From Lepidonotus clava (Eukaryota > Annelida > Polychaeta > Phyllodocida > Polynoidae): DNA of 64,000 nt. The position numbers were made by a program, and so were the translations under genes. The notes under the pieces were generated by a model that was not told the origin of the DNA, made no database searches, and was given only the letters and a program-made list of their open reading frames with translations. Positions 10,526 through 20,871 of this stretch are shown here, piece by piece. Each line of letters opens with the position of its first letter. Positions within the stretch are counted from its first letter, which is position 1. Location: contig OW387134.1 in assembly GCA_936440205.1 (NCBI GenBank), positions 63,515,427 to 63,579,426 on the forward strand, given 5' to 3'.

Positions 10526-11340
10526 AGTAAATTGTTAATCACAAGGACATTTCCACCACATTCCAAAGAATTTACGAAATCTTCTAGAATCCAAAGAATG
10601 TTCCAATTGAGAAATCTTCTAGAATCATAAGAATGTTCCAAAAGGAAGTTTTTATTACAAAGGTCTTCTGTATTGCGTAGTACTTCATAGATTATGTTAA
10701 CCATTGCCAAACACAATTAATTTTAGACTTTATCTTATTAGAAAATAATTATAAGCTGAAAAAACACTCATCTGAAATACTTTACTATAGTTTAGATGAA
10801 ATAACCATAATTTGTACTGGTTTGCAAAATTACTAATACAATTATAATCAAAATATTAGCAGCAGTCTTTGAGATAAAATTGTTCGTCAATAGAGGGTTA
10901 TTTGTACTCTGATCATATTTGTGACCCCTCACCACATAATAAGGCATAAGTCACATTATAAAACTGTTAGTCATAAAGTGTTTTTTGTACTCTCATCACA
11001 TTTATTACCCCCACTACATAATGAGGCTTAAGTCACAGATATGGTATTCCAGGCCTATGGTAGTTTACAAAAAAAATCTATGTTTATAATTATTAGAATC
11101 AAAGTTAAAACTCTTTGCAGTTGGACATATTTGGAAGTGTTGTTCAGTAAAAAATGACTTTGAAAATAGTAGTTATTTATATTGCAGTGCACATTCTCAC
11201 AGACCTAACTCAGGACAGTCAAGACTATCTACCTATTTCACATGATAGTATGTTAAATACATAGAATTTTTTACTCATATGTAACATTAAGGTGTTTATC
11301 TTATCAATTTGCAGAAAACTTATTTTTCAATATTTTTACA
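10526..11340. other. AT-rich spacer, no gene seen
   Basis: Contains short local duplications such as two copies of 'AAATCTTCTAGAATC' near 10577 and 10612, and two similar segments around 10905 and 10990 sharing 'TTGTACTCT'. Otherwise there are no open frames of interest. Confidence 0.4.
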
Positions 11341-11367
11341 TTTTAACTTATTTTGTTATTTCCTCAG

Positions 11368-11513
11368 AACTTGACAGTGCAACTTATGCCATATTTAGTG
11401 GTGAGAGGTCACATTTTATAGTACTGGAAAAAAGCTGGAGTATGTATAGCAGATGTGAGAAGATTAAGGAGATTGGCCCGTTTGGAACTTGGGGACGTTT
11501 TAGTTTTTACCTG
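11368..11513 (+). CDS. Possible internal exon (weak)
   Basis: A textbook acceptor (TTATTTTGTTATTTCCTCAG) precedes 11368. The frame that follows stays open well past a possible donor at 11513 (CTG followed by GTAGCG). The translation includes LDSATYAIFSGERSHF and resembles no family I can name. Another donor, GTGAGA at 11401, is possible. It may equally be a chance open segment in AT-rich DNA. Confidence 0.13.
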
Positions 11514-11933
11514 GTAGCGAATACTATAGATATATATGATAGCATGTCTAACTATGAGGCTCACAAATCAGATGACTTAAAATGTGTGCATGCCCAACAT
11601 ACCAGAGGCCAGAACAAGGTTTAATCGGTTAATACAGTTTATAATTTATGGATATATATTTAATGTCTAGGTATTAAGTAATGATTTCTGAGAAATGAAT
11701 TGCACAAATACAATAATACAATATATAGAGTCTAAATGTGGCCTGCTACCACTATAAGTATAGAGATAAAAGCCAGTTTTAAAGAAATGGCTCATTAAAG
11801 GGTTCCTTGCACATAAATTTACAAATTTCTATTGTTTGTGTAATTGACTGATCTTAGGTATTGTGAACACGTTTAAAAAGACGAAACATGAAAATATTGA
11901 ATTATTAGTGAATTATATAGAAAAGAAAAGAAA

Positions 11934-12052
11934 ATTTGGGGATTCCCTGATTTCTGGGCTTTTTATTACTACGCATTATGATGGGAATCCCCTTAAGAAA
12001 TAATTTGGGAATTAAATAATAATGAATTATTGCACATGAGTAAACAGGTCCA
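11934..12052 (+). repeat. Diverged repeat copy carrying two kB-like palindromes
   Basis: This stretch is alignable by eye with 29919-30036: a GGGATTCCC-like start, TTC(T/C)GGGCTTTT, a GGGAATCCC-like middle, and GAGTAAAC near the end. Within it GGGGATTCCC (11938-11947) and GGGAATCCCC (11983-11992) fit the NF-kB consensus. The motifs may simply be part of an old transposon. Confidence 0.45.
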
Positions 12053-12087
12053 GGCTAACATAGGAAAAAGGGGACGTTCTGAGATCT

Positions 12088-12117
12088 CGGGACGTCCTGG
12101 TCGAACAGGGCGTCCCG
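12088..12117 (+). other. 12-bp hairpin with GTCGAA loop
   Basis: CGGGACG (12088-12094) pairs with CGTCCCG (12111-12117), and the inner CCTG pairs with CAGG. One T/G wobble gives a 12-bp helix around the loop GTCGAA. It is GC-rich inside AT-rich DNA. Possible RNA structure; function unknown. Confidence 0.4.
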
Positions 12118-12631
12118 TTAAGTCGGACTGACCTGATAACAAAGTCTAATTGATATTCCCCGTCTTTTTATGGTAAAGTTCTATGGTAAAGTTCGACGAC
12201 CCCCGGCTGGCCCTAGACCACTGTCACCAGGAGGAGGATCTATAATTAGCCCTATTAAGGAACTGTCGCAGACCCCGCTATACTCACAATATACCATTAC
12301 ATTTTATTTAAGAATTTTTAGTATTTAGCAATTTATCATGTATAATAGATATGGTGTCCCAATTCTTATAGGTATTTTATCAAAATGGCATACAACAAAT
12401 ACCCAGAATAATCTAGGTGCCATATAGGTGATCAATTTACAATTATTGTTACATACAATCAAAAATGGTATAGCCACACAAAGATACGTGACTAGAACCC
12501 TCGCCTACACGTTTTTCGTGACGTCGTCGTTAGTGGCTTAATGCTTAATGAATGTCCTACTCACAATTAAAGGATCTCTCATCACAGTGAGCTAACTTAA
12601 ATGTAGCATATAAAGTAATACCAGTTGTCAG

Positions 12632-12739
12632 GAGCCAAAGTACCAAAATATTATGACCTGACCTACATGACACAAGTAGGAGTCAAAGTCCGAATAGCTG
12701 AAGCTGTTCTGTTGAGTATCTGCACACCACTCCTGTCTG
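12632..12739 (+). CDS. Possible 108-bp internal exon (phase 1-1)
   Basis: A CAG acceptor precedes 12632 and a GTAAAA donor follows 12739. The segment is exactly 108 bp, so it is phase-symmetric, and translates to 35 full codons including KVPKYYDLTYMTQVGVKVR. The codon use and regular alternation of hydrophobic residues look coding. Downstream is an A-run and AT-rich DNA, and an AATAAA occurs near 13174. I do not recognise the family and cannot see a partner exon with certainty. Confidence 0.22.
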
Positions 12740-13391
12740 GTAAAAGTGGCACAACAGTAAAAAAAAAAAAAAAACACAGGGATATTTCCTCATGTTGTTT
12801 TAACTCTTGGGGTGTTGTAAGATGGGAAATGGGTATTCCCCTGAGCAAGTATTACATACATAGAAACAACGTACACATACGTAGAAACAACGTATAGACC
12901 TACATACAAAGAAATGATTTATACATATGTAGAAACAACATATAATTCAATTGTGATTAAACAAGTTATTGCAACTAATGGATCTGATAACTTGGATAAA
13001 TAAAATACACAGCATAACCACAAAAAAAAAAAAATCCTGAAAACCCACAAGAGGGAGATCTTGTAATTTTTGTAACATAGCACTGGTTATCCCCTTCTCT
13101 ATAGAGCCTCAAAGCTCTCTATTTAGTTACAGTGTTCAGACCTATGTAGTGGATTATGAACTGTATTTGGATTAATAAAGTTTTATATGAAACTATTATA
13201 TCATTGAGTCTATTATTTTATTATAATTACCAAACAACAAGCAATTGCATAACCTTTTAACTCATTCGTACGAGTATGTAGCGAGATAGACATACCTTGA
13301 AAACTATTAAACTTTCATTTATATAGAATCTCTTTTAAAACAGTTTGTGGCATAGGAAGTGAGTGGAGTTTAGAATGTTCCGCTCACGAGA

Positions 13392-13577
13392 AGTAAAAAA
13401 TTAAAGTCCAGCTCGCATCTTCGACGCAAAAGTCAGGTCTTGCCCGGCTCACCAGCTCCAAATCAACTAAATATAATCAAGTCTCTTTTATAGCAGTTAG
13501 TAGTAAATGTTTTGCTGGTGAGCCGGGCAAGACCTGACTTTTGCGTCGAAGAGGCGAGCTGGACTTTAATTTTTACT
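13392..13577. mobile_element. Foldback element with 65-bp inverted arms
   Basis: The left arm 13392-13456 and the right arm 13514-13577 are reverse complements apart from one substitution and one base of length in an A-run. A loop of about 57 bases separates them. The arms contain CAAAAGTCAGGTCTTGCCC and its complement. It would form a very stable hairpin. It is probably a small MITE. I could not settle the target-site duplication. Confidence 0.85.
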
Positions 13578-14291
13578 ACTGATATCATTTTTTAACTTAT
13601 TAACCTGTGTATTCTGTATTCTGAATATGCTTACTCTTCAGCGTCAAACTTACAATTAGAGTTAAGATTACTTCCCTGGGCTGTCTTTTAGGCCACCATT
13701 TCTTGCCATTGCTCTCACCCCCATAGATTCAGATATCGTACTTTGTACAACTGTGAAACAAAAACTGGTCCTCATATATAATATAGGTTAGATATTGCTG
13801 AGCAGACCCTAAACCCCAACAATCTTCATTATCGTTAACTTTGAATTAAAAAATCATACATCCAATACAAGAATACAAGAAATCATACCTCATCCTATCC
13901 ATCCGCATACTTTGTGCATTAATCACCAGTGGGCGCCTGTGTAGTGGGAGTAGGACTCTTTCATTATCTGCGTCTTTAAAAGTCTTAAAAACATCTGTGT
14001 TTCACTATATGGATGCTGAGATTGTTGGGTGTCCAACCACGCTTTGGTAGGCACCCCTCCCTGATTCCTGTTTTTGTGCAATAGCAGTTTAATAAGGTCT
14101 GAACAGCATACCTAGGTGGTTCCGAGATGCCTTAAACGCCCTTTTATTTCTCACAATTTATAAGATAATGATTAATCTACAAATAAAGGGAAATTTAACA
14201 AAATAACGGGTCAGTACAATTTTTCATGGAACCCCTTCTGATTTACCTGGAACTGTGGCCGCCCTTGAGCCACCTTCCCAGGGACCCAAAA
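13578..14291. other. Spacer, no gene seen
   Basis: Mixed composition without an open frame worth naming or clear terminal repeats. Confidence 0.35.
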
Positions 14292-14645
14292 TTCTCCCTA
14301 CCATGGATACCTGATTTACAGTATTTTAAGGACTTGCAGGCTAATTTCGATTAATTTTGTTGACAAAATTCATGGAAAAACTATAGGAAATAAACAAATA
14401 ATTCCTATAAATCCATCTACAATTTCCAAAAAAAACTCAGGAAATATTAAGGTACATGGACACTAATTTAAAAAAATAATGATGGCTAGTTTGTCACAAT
14501 GTTAATTTACAAAAAAATGATACAAGTTATGAAAAATTGTATACTAAAGACATGCGTTTTGTCGACATATTACCCAGCATGCATCCTGTTTCAGGCTAAC
14601 CTGCAGGCAAAACTCATAAAACTGGCTATCCGTGGTTGGGAGAAT
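14292..14645. mobile_element. MITE, family with ATTCTCCC..ACCA..GGATA ends, copy 1
   Basis: The left end ATTCTCCCTACCATGGATA is matched in inverted form by the right end TATCCGTGGTTGGGAGAAT. A second, diverged copy of about the same length lies at 44963-45324, with conserved internal blocks such as GTCGACATATTACCCA and TTGCAGGCTAA-like sequence. No coding capacity, so it is non-autonomous. Target-site duplication unclear. Confidence 0.8.
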
Positions 14646-15333
14646 TAAGTCTGAGCTGCCCTTGGGTCAGCAGGTGCTCAAGTCACCCTAGGACAGTCTC
14701 CATCCCCCAGTAGGCACCATCCTTGTGTACTCATGCTAGCCATATTAGTCTATTCCTGAAGCATAAGACAACAACAGATCAATGTTCACAGTTGAGCACC
14801 TCAAAGGACACTGGTTTATTTTGAGGTAACAGTTGGCCTTTTATAGGCTACAGGTGAATGCTGATTGACTAAAACATGATATATCCCCCTAAATCCCATG
14901 TTTACTCCATAAACCCTGAGTTCCATGTTATCCAAACATCATCATACCTTTTGTGATGTTTAACATATCGAGTTACTTTCGGAGTACTTCGTTTATCTAC
15001 ATGATTTGAGTATTTATAAAATTTGAGTACCTCTAAAAACTGTCCCTACTAATAACACAACAATTACTTAAATTGTGACAATTTGCTATAACTGAATTCC
15101 ATAATACTCATGTAATTTTAATGCCTGAAGTCAGCAATGTTTGTAAACAAACCAATTTTGTTGTGTCACCAATATTGACTGGGGATGAGTTTTCATGTAT
15201 TTCAATGTAGTGTAAGTGTGTATTCACAGTCTATATTTTCCCACAGGCCAATGTTATGGTCATAGAACATATTTCAAGAGTTAACTGAATATGCAAAATT
15301 TTGACCCTGAATTGCTTTTTGCTCCCTTTAAAC
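14646..15333. other. Spacer, no gene seen
   Basis: AT-rich, with no repeat or open frame that I can support. Confidence 0.35.
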
Positions 15334-15417
15334 ATGTCGGTACAATCCGAGGAGGTAGACAGTCATGGCACTGACCACAAGTTCGGTGAACCTAACCCAA
15401 AACCTCAACAGTCAAAG
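15334..15417 (+). CDS. Candidate first coding exon, 28 codons
   Basis: An ATG in good context (AACATGT) opens 28 codons beginning MSVQSEEVDS and ending QQSK, followed immediately by the strong donor GTGAGT at 15418. The peptide is polar and acidic/Lys-containing, typical of a disordered N-terminus. If real, the intron that follows would contain the 4.8-kb Ngaro element starting 461 bases later. No downstream exon could be identified with confidence, so the gene is not named. Confidence 0.3.
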
Positions 15418-15877
15418 GTGAGTGCCCCTGACACCTGGCCGTTATCACTCTCAAGATCTACCTATATAGATTTACCACCACGTCTGGGGATGATTGATTC
15501 GTCTTAATAACTGAGATATGGGGGTCTCAATCGGTGCTTGGGAGAAATAAATCTAGGTGAGTGATATCCTCTTCTAGACAGGCCTGTGTCTGGGTTGTAG
15601 GATAAGCCTCATTCTGTCTTTTGAACCAGAACCTAACAATAAAGAGTCAAGATATCGATTCCAAGTGATAAGTAGGTTTCTTGTGCTTTCCAATCACGTT
15701 CAATTATAGCAATAATTGTTTTGGGCCCGAATGAGAAATGAAGTAGTTTCGTTGTTCCAAATATTCCTGCTAGTTTTAAGTAAATCTTCTTTTTGTGCAA
15801 TTCATATACAGTGGTCTACCATCACCTCCTTTTGACCTGGGTATATGGGAAATTCGGTTCAAGCAGCGTCAACTGTT

Positions 15878-16031
15878 TATGGCATATATAATTATTATTA
15901 TTATTATATAGATATATATTTATGGAACCGGCTCGAGGCTATCTAATTAATATTCATTAGGGTCATGTGACCAAAGGCGCCAAATTCAGATTCTTGAGAC
16001 GCCTAGCCTCAGCCGGATCGTATGTTGTAAT
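15878..16031 (+). repeat. Split direct repeat A1
   Basis: Left terminal repeat of the YR retrotransposon. It matches A2 over 154 bp, from TATGGCATATA to GTATGTTGTAAT, differing mainly in the length of an ATT run. Confidence 0.9.
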
Positions 16032-16083
16032 ATTATTTTTTTGGGAACACTTTACCAAAAAGATTTAACAGATTCCAGGCTGG

Positions 16084-17067
16084 ATGTCCCATATTGCTCT
16101 TTGTCGCACGTGCGACCAGCGTCACGCTGCCCCGAGAGGTAAGAAATGCTGGATTGTTCATGAAAATATGGGCGACAAGGAAGGTGAGGCGCAAAAGCTA
16201 GGCGCTGCTACGGGTGGTGCCGAGGAGGATATAACACAAAAACCTGATGTTAACCTACCTGAATCGGATCTATCTGATGAAGAACCTTGTGGCGACCAGG
16301 TGGATGAGGGCGACAAGCTATTTCGCCGATTCCTGAAGACTCAGGAGCGCCAAACTTCTACCATGCAGTCCATGATGGCGACTTTAACTACGCAGATGTC
16401 CGCCTTGTCGCATCGGGTCAAGCGGCAGGAGCGACACGCTAAGTTGGACAAGGTCGATTCAGATACAGATACCGCTTCTGATTCCGACGATAGCACAGGG
16501 TCGGAGACTCCTGGGGCGACTAGTAAATCCGGTGTTAAGCCCCTCAGGCCTAAAGGATCCAAGCATCGTTTCAGCCTACGTCCCTACCTCAAGCACGGTG
16601 AAAAACGTCCATTGTCCTTTGCTGCCTTGGTGAGTGCGCTTGTCGCACTGATCCTGGCTGCTTTCACTGCTGGAGTAAATATCTCGGGTATGTTGGATCA
16701 CCTTCGATTCCTGAGCGACAAGGCAGCCACCAAGGTCTATGGTACTGAGGCCTTGATCAACTACGATGCGGAGGTCCGCCAGCAAGCTGATTTGATGGGG
16801 AGGAAGGCTTTCAAGTACGGTGTGACGGAGTCCATCCACAAGCATCTAGGTGTCGAGGCGACGATGGGTTCTTCAAAAGCTAAGGCCAAGACGAAGCAAA
16901 CTGGGGCGACTAGTTCAAGCGACAAGAAAGCAGGTGCGTGTTGGTATTTCAACTATAAATACTGCAATAACCGTCGCTGTCAGAAGCTCCACGTCTGCTA
17001 TTTGTGCCAGGGAGACGACCATCGCCAAGATAAGTGTCCTAATGTGAAAAAGCAAAGCAAGGATTGA
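16084..17067 (+). CDS. Gag-like ORF of the YR retrotransposon
   Basis: A 327-codon ORF in the Gag position. The N-terminal part has a Cys-rich CRTCDQRH-type segment. The middle is charged and Ser/Asp-rich, with a predicted short coiled region, and a hydrophobic stretch ALVSALVALILAAF near residues 186-199. The C-terminus carries a Cys/His cluster with CWYF, CNN, CQK and CYLCQGDDHRQDKCP, consistent with nucleic-acid binding. Assignment rests on position and composition, as Gag proteins of this order are poorly conserved. Confidence 0.7.
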   Translation: MSHIALCRTCDQRHAAPRGKKCWIVHENMGDKEGEAQKLGAATGGAEEDITQKPDVNLPESDLSDEEPCGDQVDEGDKLFRRFLKTQERQTSTMQSMMATLTTQMSALSHRVKRQERHAKLDKVDSDTDTASDSDDSTGSETPGATSKSGVKPLRPKGSKHRFSLRPYLKHGEKRPLSFAALVSALVALILAAFTAGVNISGMLDHLRFLSDKAATKVYGTEALINYDAEVRQQADLMGRKAFKYGVTESIHKHLGVEATMGSSKAKAKTKQTGATSSSDKKAGACWYFNYKYCNNRRCQKLHVCYLCQGDDHRQDKCPNVKKQSKD

Positions 17068-17196
17068 CTATATGATACCAGGATTCATGCCAATGTCCAA
17101 TATAATATTACTTCTGATCTGAACTGCTCGTCTGATACGTGCGACAAGGAAAACGGTTTTGACAGTGCAGAAGGAGTTGGACTCCCGAGCGGGTGT

Positions 17197-18690
17197 ATGC
17201 CAAATATGGATTACCATAATTTTGATTTGTGCCTCCCCCCGGTTGAAAATACGGCTGGAACTCACCATGATATCAATATGTTCACCACTAAACTGATTCA
17301 TGATGTCCATTATGATCCTGGAATTACTAATACAGGTGAAAAAACTGATTTTGTTCGTCTTGTCGGAAAACCGGAACTGACAGTCTCCCATGTTGATGTT
17401 ACGGACTTACGGGTCAAAGGTCAAGGTCGTTTTGGTGAAAATTCATTCCTTTTGGATGGAAATTATTTAGCCGATGATTCTAACCTAGCAAATATTGCTG
17501 ATAATTCTTATAGTAAGAACTTAATTGTTTTGGAATTTTTCAAAGAGTTATTAAGCAAAAACATGTCCGAGATTTACTGCGGACCTGCTTCTCTTCCGGT
17601 TAGTTTTGTCAACATGGCGCCTGAGATCGTACGCGTAACTTTCCTCTCGACAGGTGACTTTATGGAGGTAAACAGAGATTGTTTTAATAATTCTTGTAGT
17701 TGTATACATTATATAGGTCTTGTACAATCTCAACTCATGCCCTGTCGGGCTGCTTGCTCATGTTTTCTTCGAAAATCCGAGTTATGTGTCAGTGATATTT
17801 ATGTTTTGGCTGGCTTGTACTATGGGTTTCCGATCATTGATGATGACAATGTTGAATTTTATTCGTGTGAAAATTATTCAAGTATCTTGCAAGAGGATGC
17901 AAAAGTCAAAATGGATTCTTTATTATGTTCTGAATTTTCAGAAGGTAAAATAGTTAGAGCCCATGGTGATACTCATTGTTCACATGCCTTAGGCGCGATT
18001 TCAAAATCTGATGGGAAAATTAGACCTATCACTGACTGCAAGCGTCCTCTTGGTAAGAGCATCAACAACAATATGTCTGGTATTTGTCAAACATTTTCTT
18101 ACAAAAATATTGACAATGTTGTTGAAATGTTACACCCAAATGACTACATGGCTGTGGTAGATATTTCTCAGGCTTACCGATCAGTCAATATTTATTCAGA
18201 ACATGTTTCATTCCAAGGTTTTAAATGGAACTTGTTTGGTTCTGAGGAACGCTTTTTTGATTGTTGCATGTCGTTTGGTTTGAAATGTGCACCATTCATT
18301 TTCACTCAAATCGGTGACTTTGTAGTGAGAAATATTAATTTTGAATTTGCCTTCAAGGTTATAAATTATATTGATGATTTTTTGTGCATTGCAAACAATT
18401 TTTCTGACAGTACATGTTCTCTTGATGTTGTAATACAACATATTTGTAGGTTAGGTTTTAATGTTAAAAGTTCTAAGATAATTCCCCCGTCTTGTTGTGT
18501 TAGATATTTGGGAATTATTATTAACTCCACTGACATGACTTTGTGTCTTCCTGAGGACAAAATTCAAAAGTTGCACAGGGAACTACAACTATTTTCGGCA
18601 AACAAAATCTGCAACAAAGCTTCAGCTTCAGCGTTTGACAGGCATTTTGGCACATTGTTCTACAATAATTCGTGCGGGCAGAACATTTAG
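17197..18690 (+). CDS. Reverse transcriptase ORF of the YR retrotransposon
   Basis: The product contains an RT domain of DIRS-order type: GKIRPITDCKRPLG, VVDISQAYRSV, SFGLKCAPFIFTQIGD and the catalytic-box sequence YIDDFL, followed by the RYLGIII segment. These are in the usual order for the family. It copies element RNA into DNA. It lies between the Gag-like ORF and the RNase H ORF, as expected. Treated here as one part of the element and not analysed for breaks. Confidence 0.85.
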   Translation: MPNMDYHNFDLCLPPVENTAGTHHDINMFTTKLIHDVHYDPGITNTGEKTDFVRLVGKPELTVSHVDVTDLRVKGQGRFGENSFLLDGNYLADDSNLANIADNSYSKNLIVLEFFKELLSKNMSEIYCGPASLPVSFVNMAPEIVRVTFLSTGDFMEVNRDCFNNSCSCIHYIGLVQSQLMPCRAACSCFLRKSELCVSDIYVLAGLYYGFPIIDDDNVEFYSCENYSSILQEDAKVKMDSLLCSEFSEGKIVRAHGDTHCSHALGAISKSDGKIRPITDCKRPLGKSINNNMSGICQTFSYKNIDNVVEMLHPNDYMAVVDISQAYRSVNIYSEHVSFQGFKWNLFGSEERFFDCCMSFGLKCAPFIFTQIGDFVVRNINFEFAFKVINYIDDFLCIANNFSDSTCSLDVVIQHICRLGFNVKSSKIIPPSCCVRYLGIIINSTDMTLCLPEDKIQKLHRELQLFSANKICNKASASAFDRHFGTLFYNNSCGQNI

Positions 18691-19396
18691 CAGACGCATT
18701 ATTAATTTATGTTGTTCCCTTAAGGAAAGCCATCATCGTACTAGGCTTACTTCTGAATTCAAATCTGACCTCAGATGGTGGATTTCTTTTTCACATATGT
18801 TCAATGGTGTTGGTAAAATCATCAAAAAATCGTCTGTAAATGTAGTCATATTTACAGATGCATCTGGTATTGGTTTTGGTGCTTACCGCACAGATTATAA
18901 TGACTATTTTTGGGGAACATGGTCTATCGGATCATGTTCCAAATCATGTGTACATAGGTTGCATGGCCCGGTATTTGATGATGTTACTGGTTCTATCAGT
19001 GCAAAAGAATTTTGGCCATTGCTTTGTGCCTTGCGCTTGTGGGGTCCTTCTCTGCAAGGACAACATGTTCTTTTTTATACAGACAATGTGGCAGTGAAAA
19101 TCATGGTGCAAACGGGCAGGAGTAGATCTCCTAGTACTATGGATATGATCCGTGAATTATTTTGGCTGTCTTTTGTTTACAATTTTGAAATTTCCATTGA
19201 ACATGTTCCTGGTGAATTTAATGTTAAGGCGGATTTTTTATCACGTTTCCCTGCCATGTCTGTAGCTGTACTTTCTGCAAATTATTTATTCTGGGAACTT
19301 TTCCCTTGTTGCAGAGATCAGTCTGGAACAGCTGCAATCGCGTGCAACCCTGCTGAGGTCCATGGCTCTTGCGGAAAATACAGTGAAAACCCGTAG
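18635..19396 (+). CDS. RNase H region of the YR retrotransposon
   Basis: The ORF contains VVIFTDASGIGFGAYR, then SAKEFWPLLCALRLWG, LFYTDNVAVKIMV and HVPGEFNVKADFLSR, which match the successive acidic blocks of retroelement RNase H. It degrades the RNA strand in RNA/DNA hybrids. It directly follows the RT region. DIRS-order elements commonly carry RT, RNase H and recombinase in closely packed or overlapping frames. Confidence 0.85.
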   Translation: MTGILAHCSTIIRAGRTFSRRIINLCCSLKESHHRTRLTSEFKSDLRWWISFSHMFNGVGKIIKKSSVNVVIFTDASGIGFGAYRTDYNDYFWGTWSIGSCSKSCVHRLHGPVFDDVTGSISAKEFWPLLCALRLWGPSLQGQHVLFYTDNVAVKIMVQTGRSRSPSTMDMIRELFWLSFVYNFEISIEHVPGEFNVKADFLSRFPAMSVAVLSANYLFWELFPCCRDQSGTAAIACNPAEVHGSCGKYSENP

Positions 19397-20324
19397 TTCT
19401 CAATGGAAATTTTATTTCAATTATTGTAAACTTTATTCTTTACAGCCCCAGCCTGCTTCTATAAACCAAATCTGCAATTTCATTGCATTTATGTCGACAC
19501 GGTTATCATTTGTGTCTATTCAAAATTACTTGAGTGCGCTTTGGTTGTTGCACAAAATTAATGGTCTGGAACATGTTGACCCCCAAAATTTTTTAATTAT
19601 GCAAACTCTAAAAGGAACCAAACGCCTGCTTGGATGCAATTCTTCCCAAGCTGTTCCTCTTACCCCTCAAAATTTGAGGTGTATTTTCTCACTTTTGGAT
19701 CTTACAAAATCTTTGGATCTTTGTTTTTGGTGTGCAATTATTGTTTCCTTTCGAGGCCTTTTAAGGAAAGCACATGTTACTTTTTCTGACCAATGTTTAA
19801 AATATTTAGATATTAAATTTTGCAGTTGGGGTACTTTATTGACCCTAACTTGCACAAAAACAATTCAATTCAAGGATCGAGTTCTTCAGGTTCCTATTTG
19901 CAAGGCAGTGGATTCTATATTTTGCACCACTACATATTTGAGACGCCTTTTTGAGATGGTACCTGTGGCTGGACAAGATTGTGCATTTTCCTATTTAGTT
20001 GGCCACAAGGTTATTCCCCTAACATATTCTGTTTTTTCTGCAAAGCTCAGAACATGTTGTTCTATTTTAGGCTTGCAGGGGGTAACTTCACATAGTTTGC
20101 GTCGTGGTGGTGCAACATTTTTGCATTCTCTGGGTTTTTCTCTAATTGATATCAAGACCAGAGGTGACTGGAAGAGTCTTGCTGTTCTACTTTACTTGCA
20201 GGATTCTTTAAGTTCTAACATTAATCGAGACCAAAAGGTTTCTGATGTTCTACAGTTGTATTTAAAAAAAAAAAAAAAGCAATGTAAAACAAATGTTGTT
20301 CTTAGCTCTTGGCGGTTTGGCTGA
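19362..20324 (+). CDS. Tyrosine recombinase of the YR retrotransposon
   Basis: A 320-codon ORF with the C-terminal signature of the DIRS/Ngaro recombinases: an arginine-bearing IIVSFRGLLR block, then SHSLRRGGATFLHSLG and GDWKSLAVLLYLQD, giving the RxxR and final-Tyr region in the right order. The enzyme joins the element's circular DNA to the genome without a target duplication. It partly overlaps the preceding RNase H ORF, which is usual for the order, and ends at the start of repeat B1. Confidence 0.9.
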   Translation: MALAENTVKTRSSQWKFYFNYCKLYSLQPQPASINQICNFIAFMSTRLSFVSIQNYLSALWLLHKINGLEHVDPQNFLIMQTLKGTKRLLGCNSSQAVPLTPQNLRCIFSLLDLTKSLDLCFWCAIIVSFRGLLRKAHVTFSDQCLKYLDIKFCSWGTLLTLTCTKTIQFKDRVLQVPICKAVDSIFCTTTYLRRLFEMVPVAGQDCAFSYLVGHKVIPLTYSVFSAKLRTCCSILGLQGVTSHSLRRGGATFLHSLGFSLIDIKTRGDWKSLAVLLYLQDSLSSNINRDQKVSDVLQLYLKKKKKQCKTNVVLSSWRFG

Positions 20325-20388
20325 CGATATTTAAAATTCCTGAATCAGCAAGAGCGTCATACCAGCAATTGTTCCTTCTTCAAATATA
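20320..20388 (+). repeat. Split direct repeat B1
   Basis: Matches B2 (20602-20671) over 69 bp, from GCTGACGATATTTAAAATTC to TTCAAATATA, with about one difference. Confidence 0.9.
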
Positions 20389-20543
20389 TGGCATATATAA
20401 TTATTATTATTATTATTATATAGATATATATTTATGGAACCGGCTCGAGGCTATCTAATTAATATTCATTAGGGTCATGTGACCAAAGGCGCCAAATTCA
20501 GATTCTTGAGACGCCTAGCCTCAGCCGGATCGTATGTTGTAAT
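20387..20543 (+). repeat. Split direct repeat A2
   Basis: Internal second copy of A1, placed between B1 and B2 as in Ngaro/PAT elements. Confidence 0.9.
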
Positions 20544-20601
20544 TTTTTTTTTTTTTTATTTATTTATTTATTTATTATTATTATTTATTGTTAATAAAAG
20601 G
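20544..20601 (+). repeat. T/ATTT-rich tract between A2 and B2
   Basis: A T-run followed by TTTA and TTA repeats, ending in GTTAATAAAAGG. It includes AATAAA, which may serve as the element's poly-A signal. Confidence 0.6.
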
Positions 20602-20671
20602 GCTGACGATATTTAAAATTCCTGAATCAGCAAGAGCGTCATACCAGCATTTGTTCCTTCTTCAAATATAT
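20602..20671 (+). repeat. Split direct repeat B2 (right end of element)
   Basis: Right terminal repeat, nearly identical to B1. Confidence 0.9.
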
Positions 20672-20871
20672 AATGTCTTCGGGACCAGCAGCAGGTTTTA
20701 CAGGAATTATGGAAAAGTGAAACGTTAGTGTTTTATATGATAATAGGACGATCTTTTTAACTCCATTGAAGCCCCATTCACCCTGGCCGTCATAGGTCTC
20801 TGCAATCTGCAATCGTCTGAAACATTGGATTAAAGTGTCCAACATATCGAATATTTCAAAGGTACTCACTT

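Larger units (their letters stand above)
15878..20671 (+). mobile_element. Ngaro/PAT-type YR retrotransposon, nearly whole
   Basis: The order of repeats is A1 (15878-16031), ORFs, B1 (20320-20388), A2 (20387-20543), B2 (20602-20671). This A1-B1A2B2 'split direct repeat' arrangement is diagnostic for Ngaro/PAT members of the DIRS order. The ORFs give a Gag-like protein, reverse transcriptase, RNase H and tyrosine recombinase; no DDE integrase or protease was seen, as expected for the order. A1/A2 differ by about one short repeat unit and B1/B2 by about one base, so the insertion is recent. It looks whole or nearly so (at most one or two breaks). Confidence 0.9.

Noticed and set aside
20672-20869. 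Open minus-strand stretch next to the right end of the Ngaro element
   Set aside because: It looks mildly coding (..QGEWGFNGVKK..) but the frame runs into the element's terminal repeat, and no family or clear splice pair could be named.
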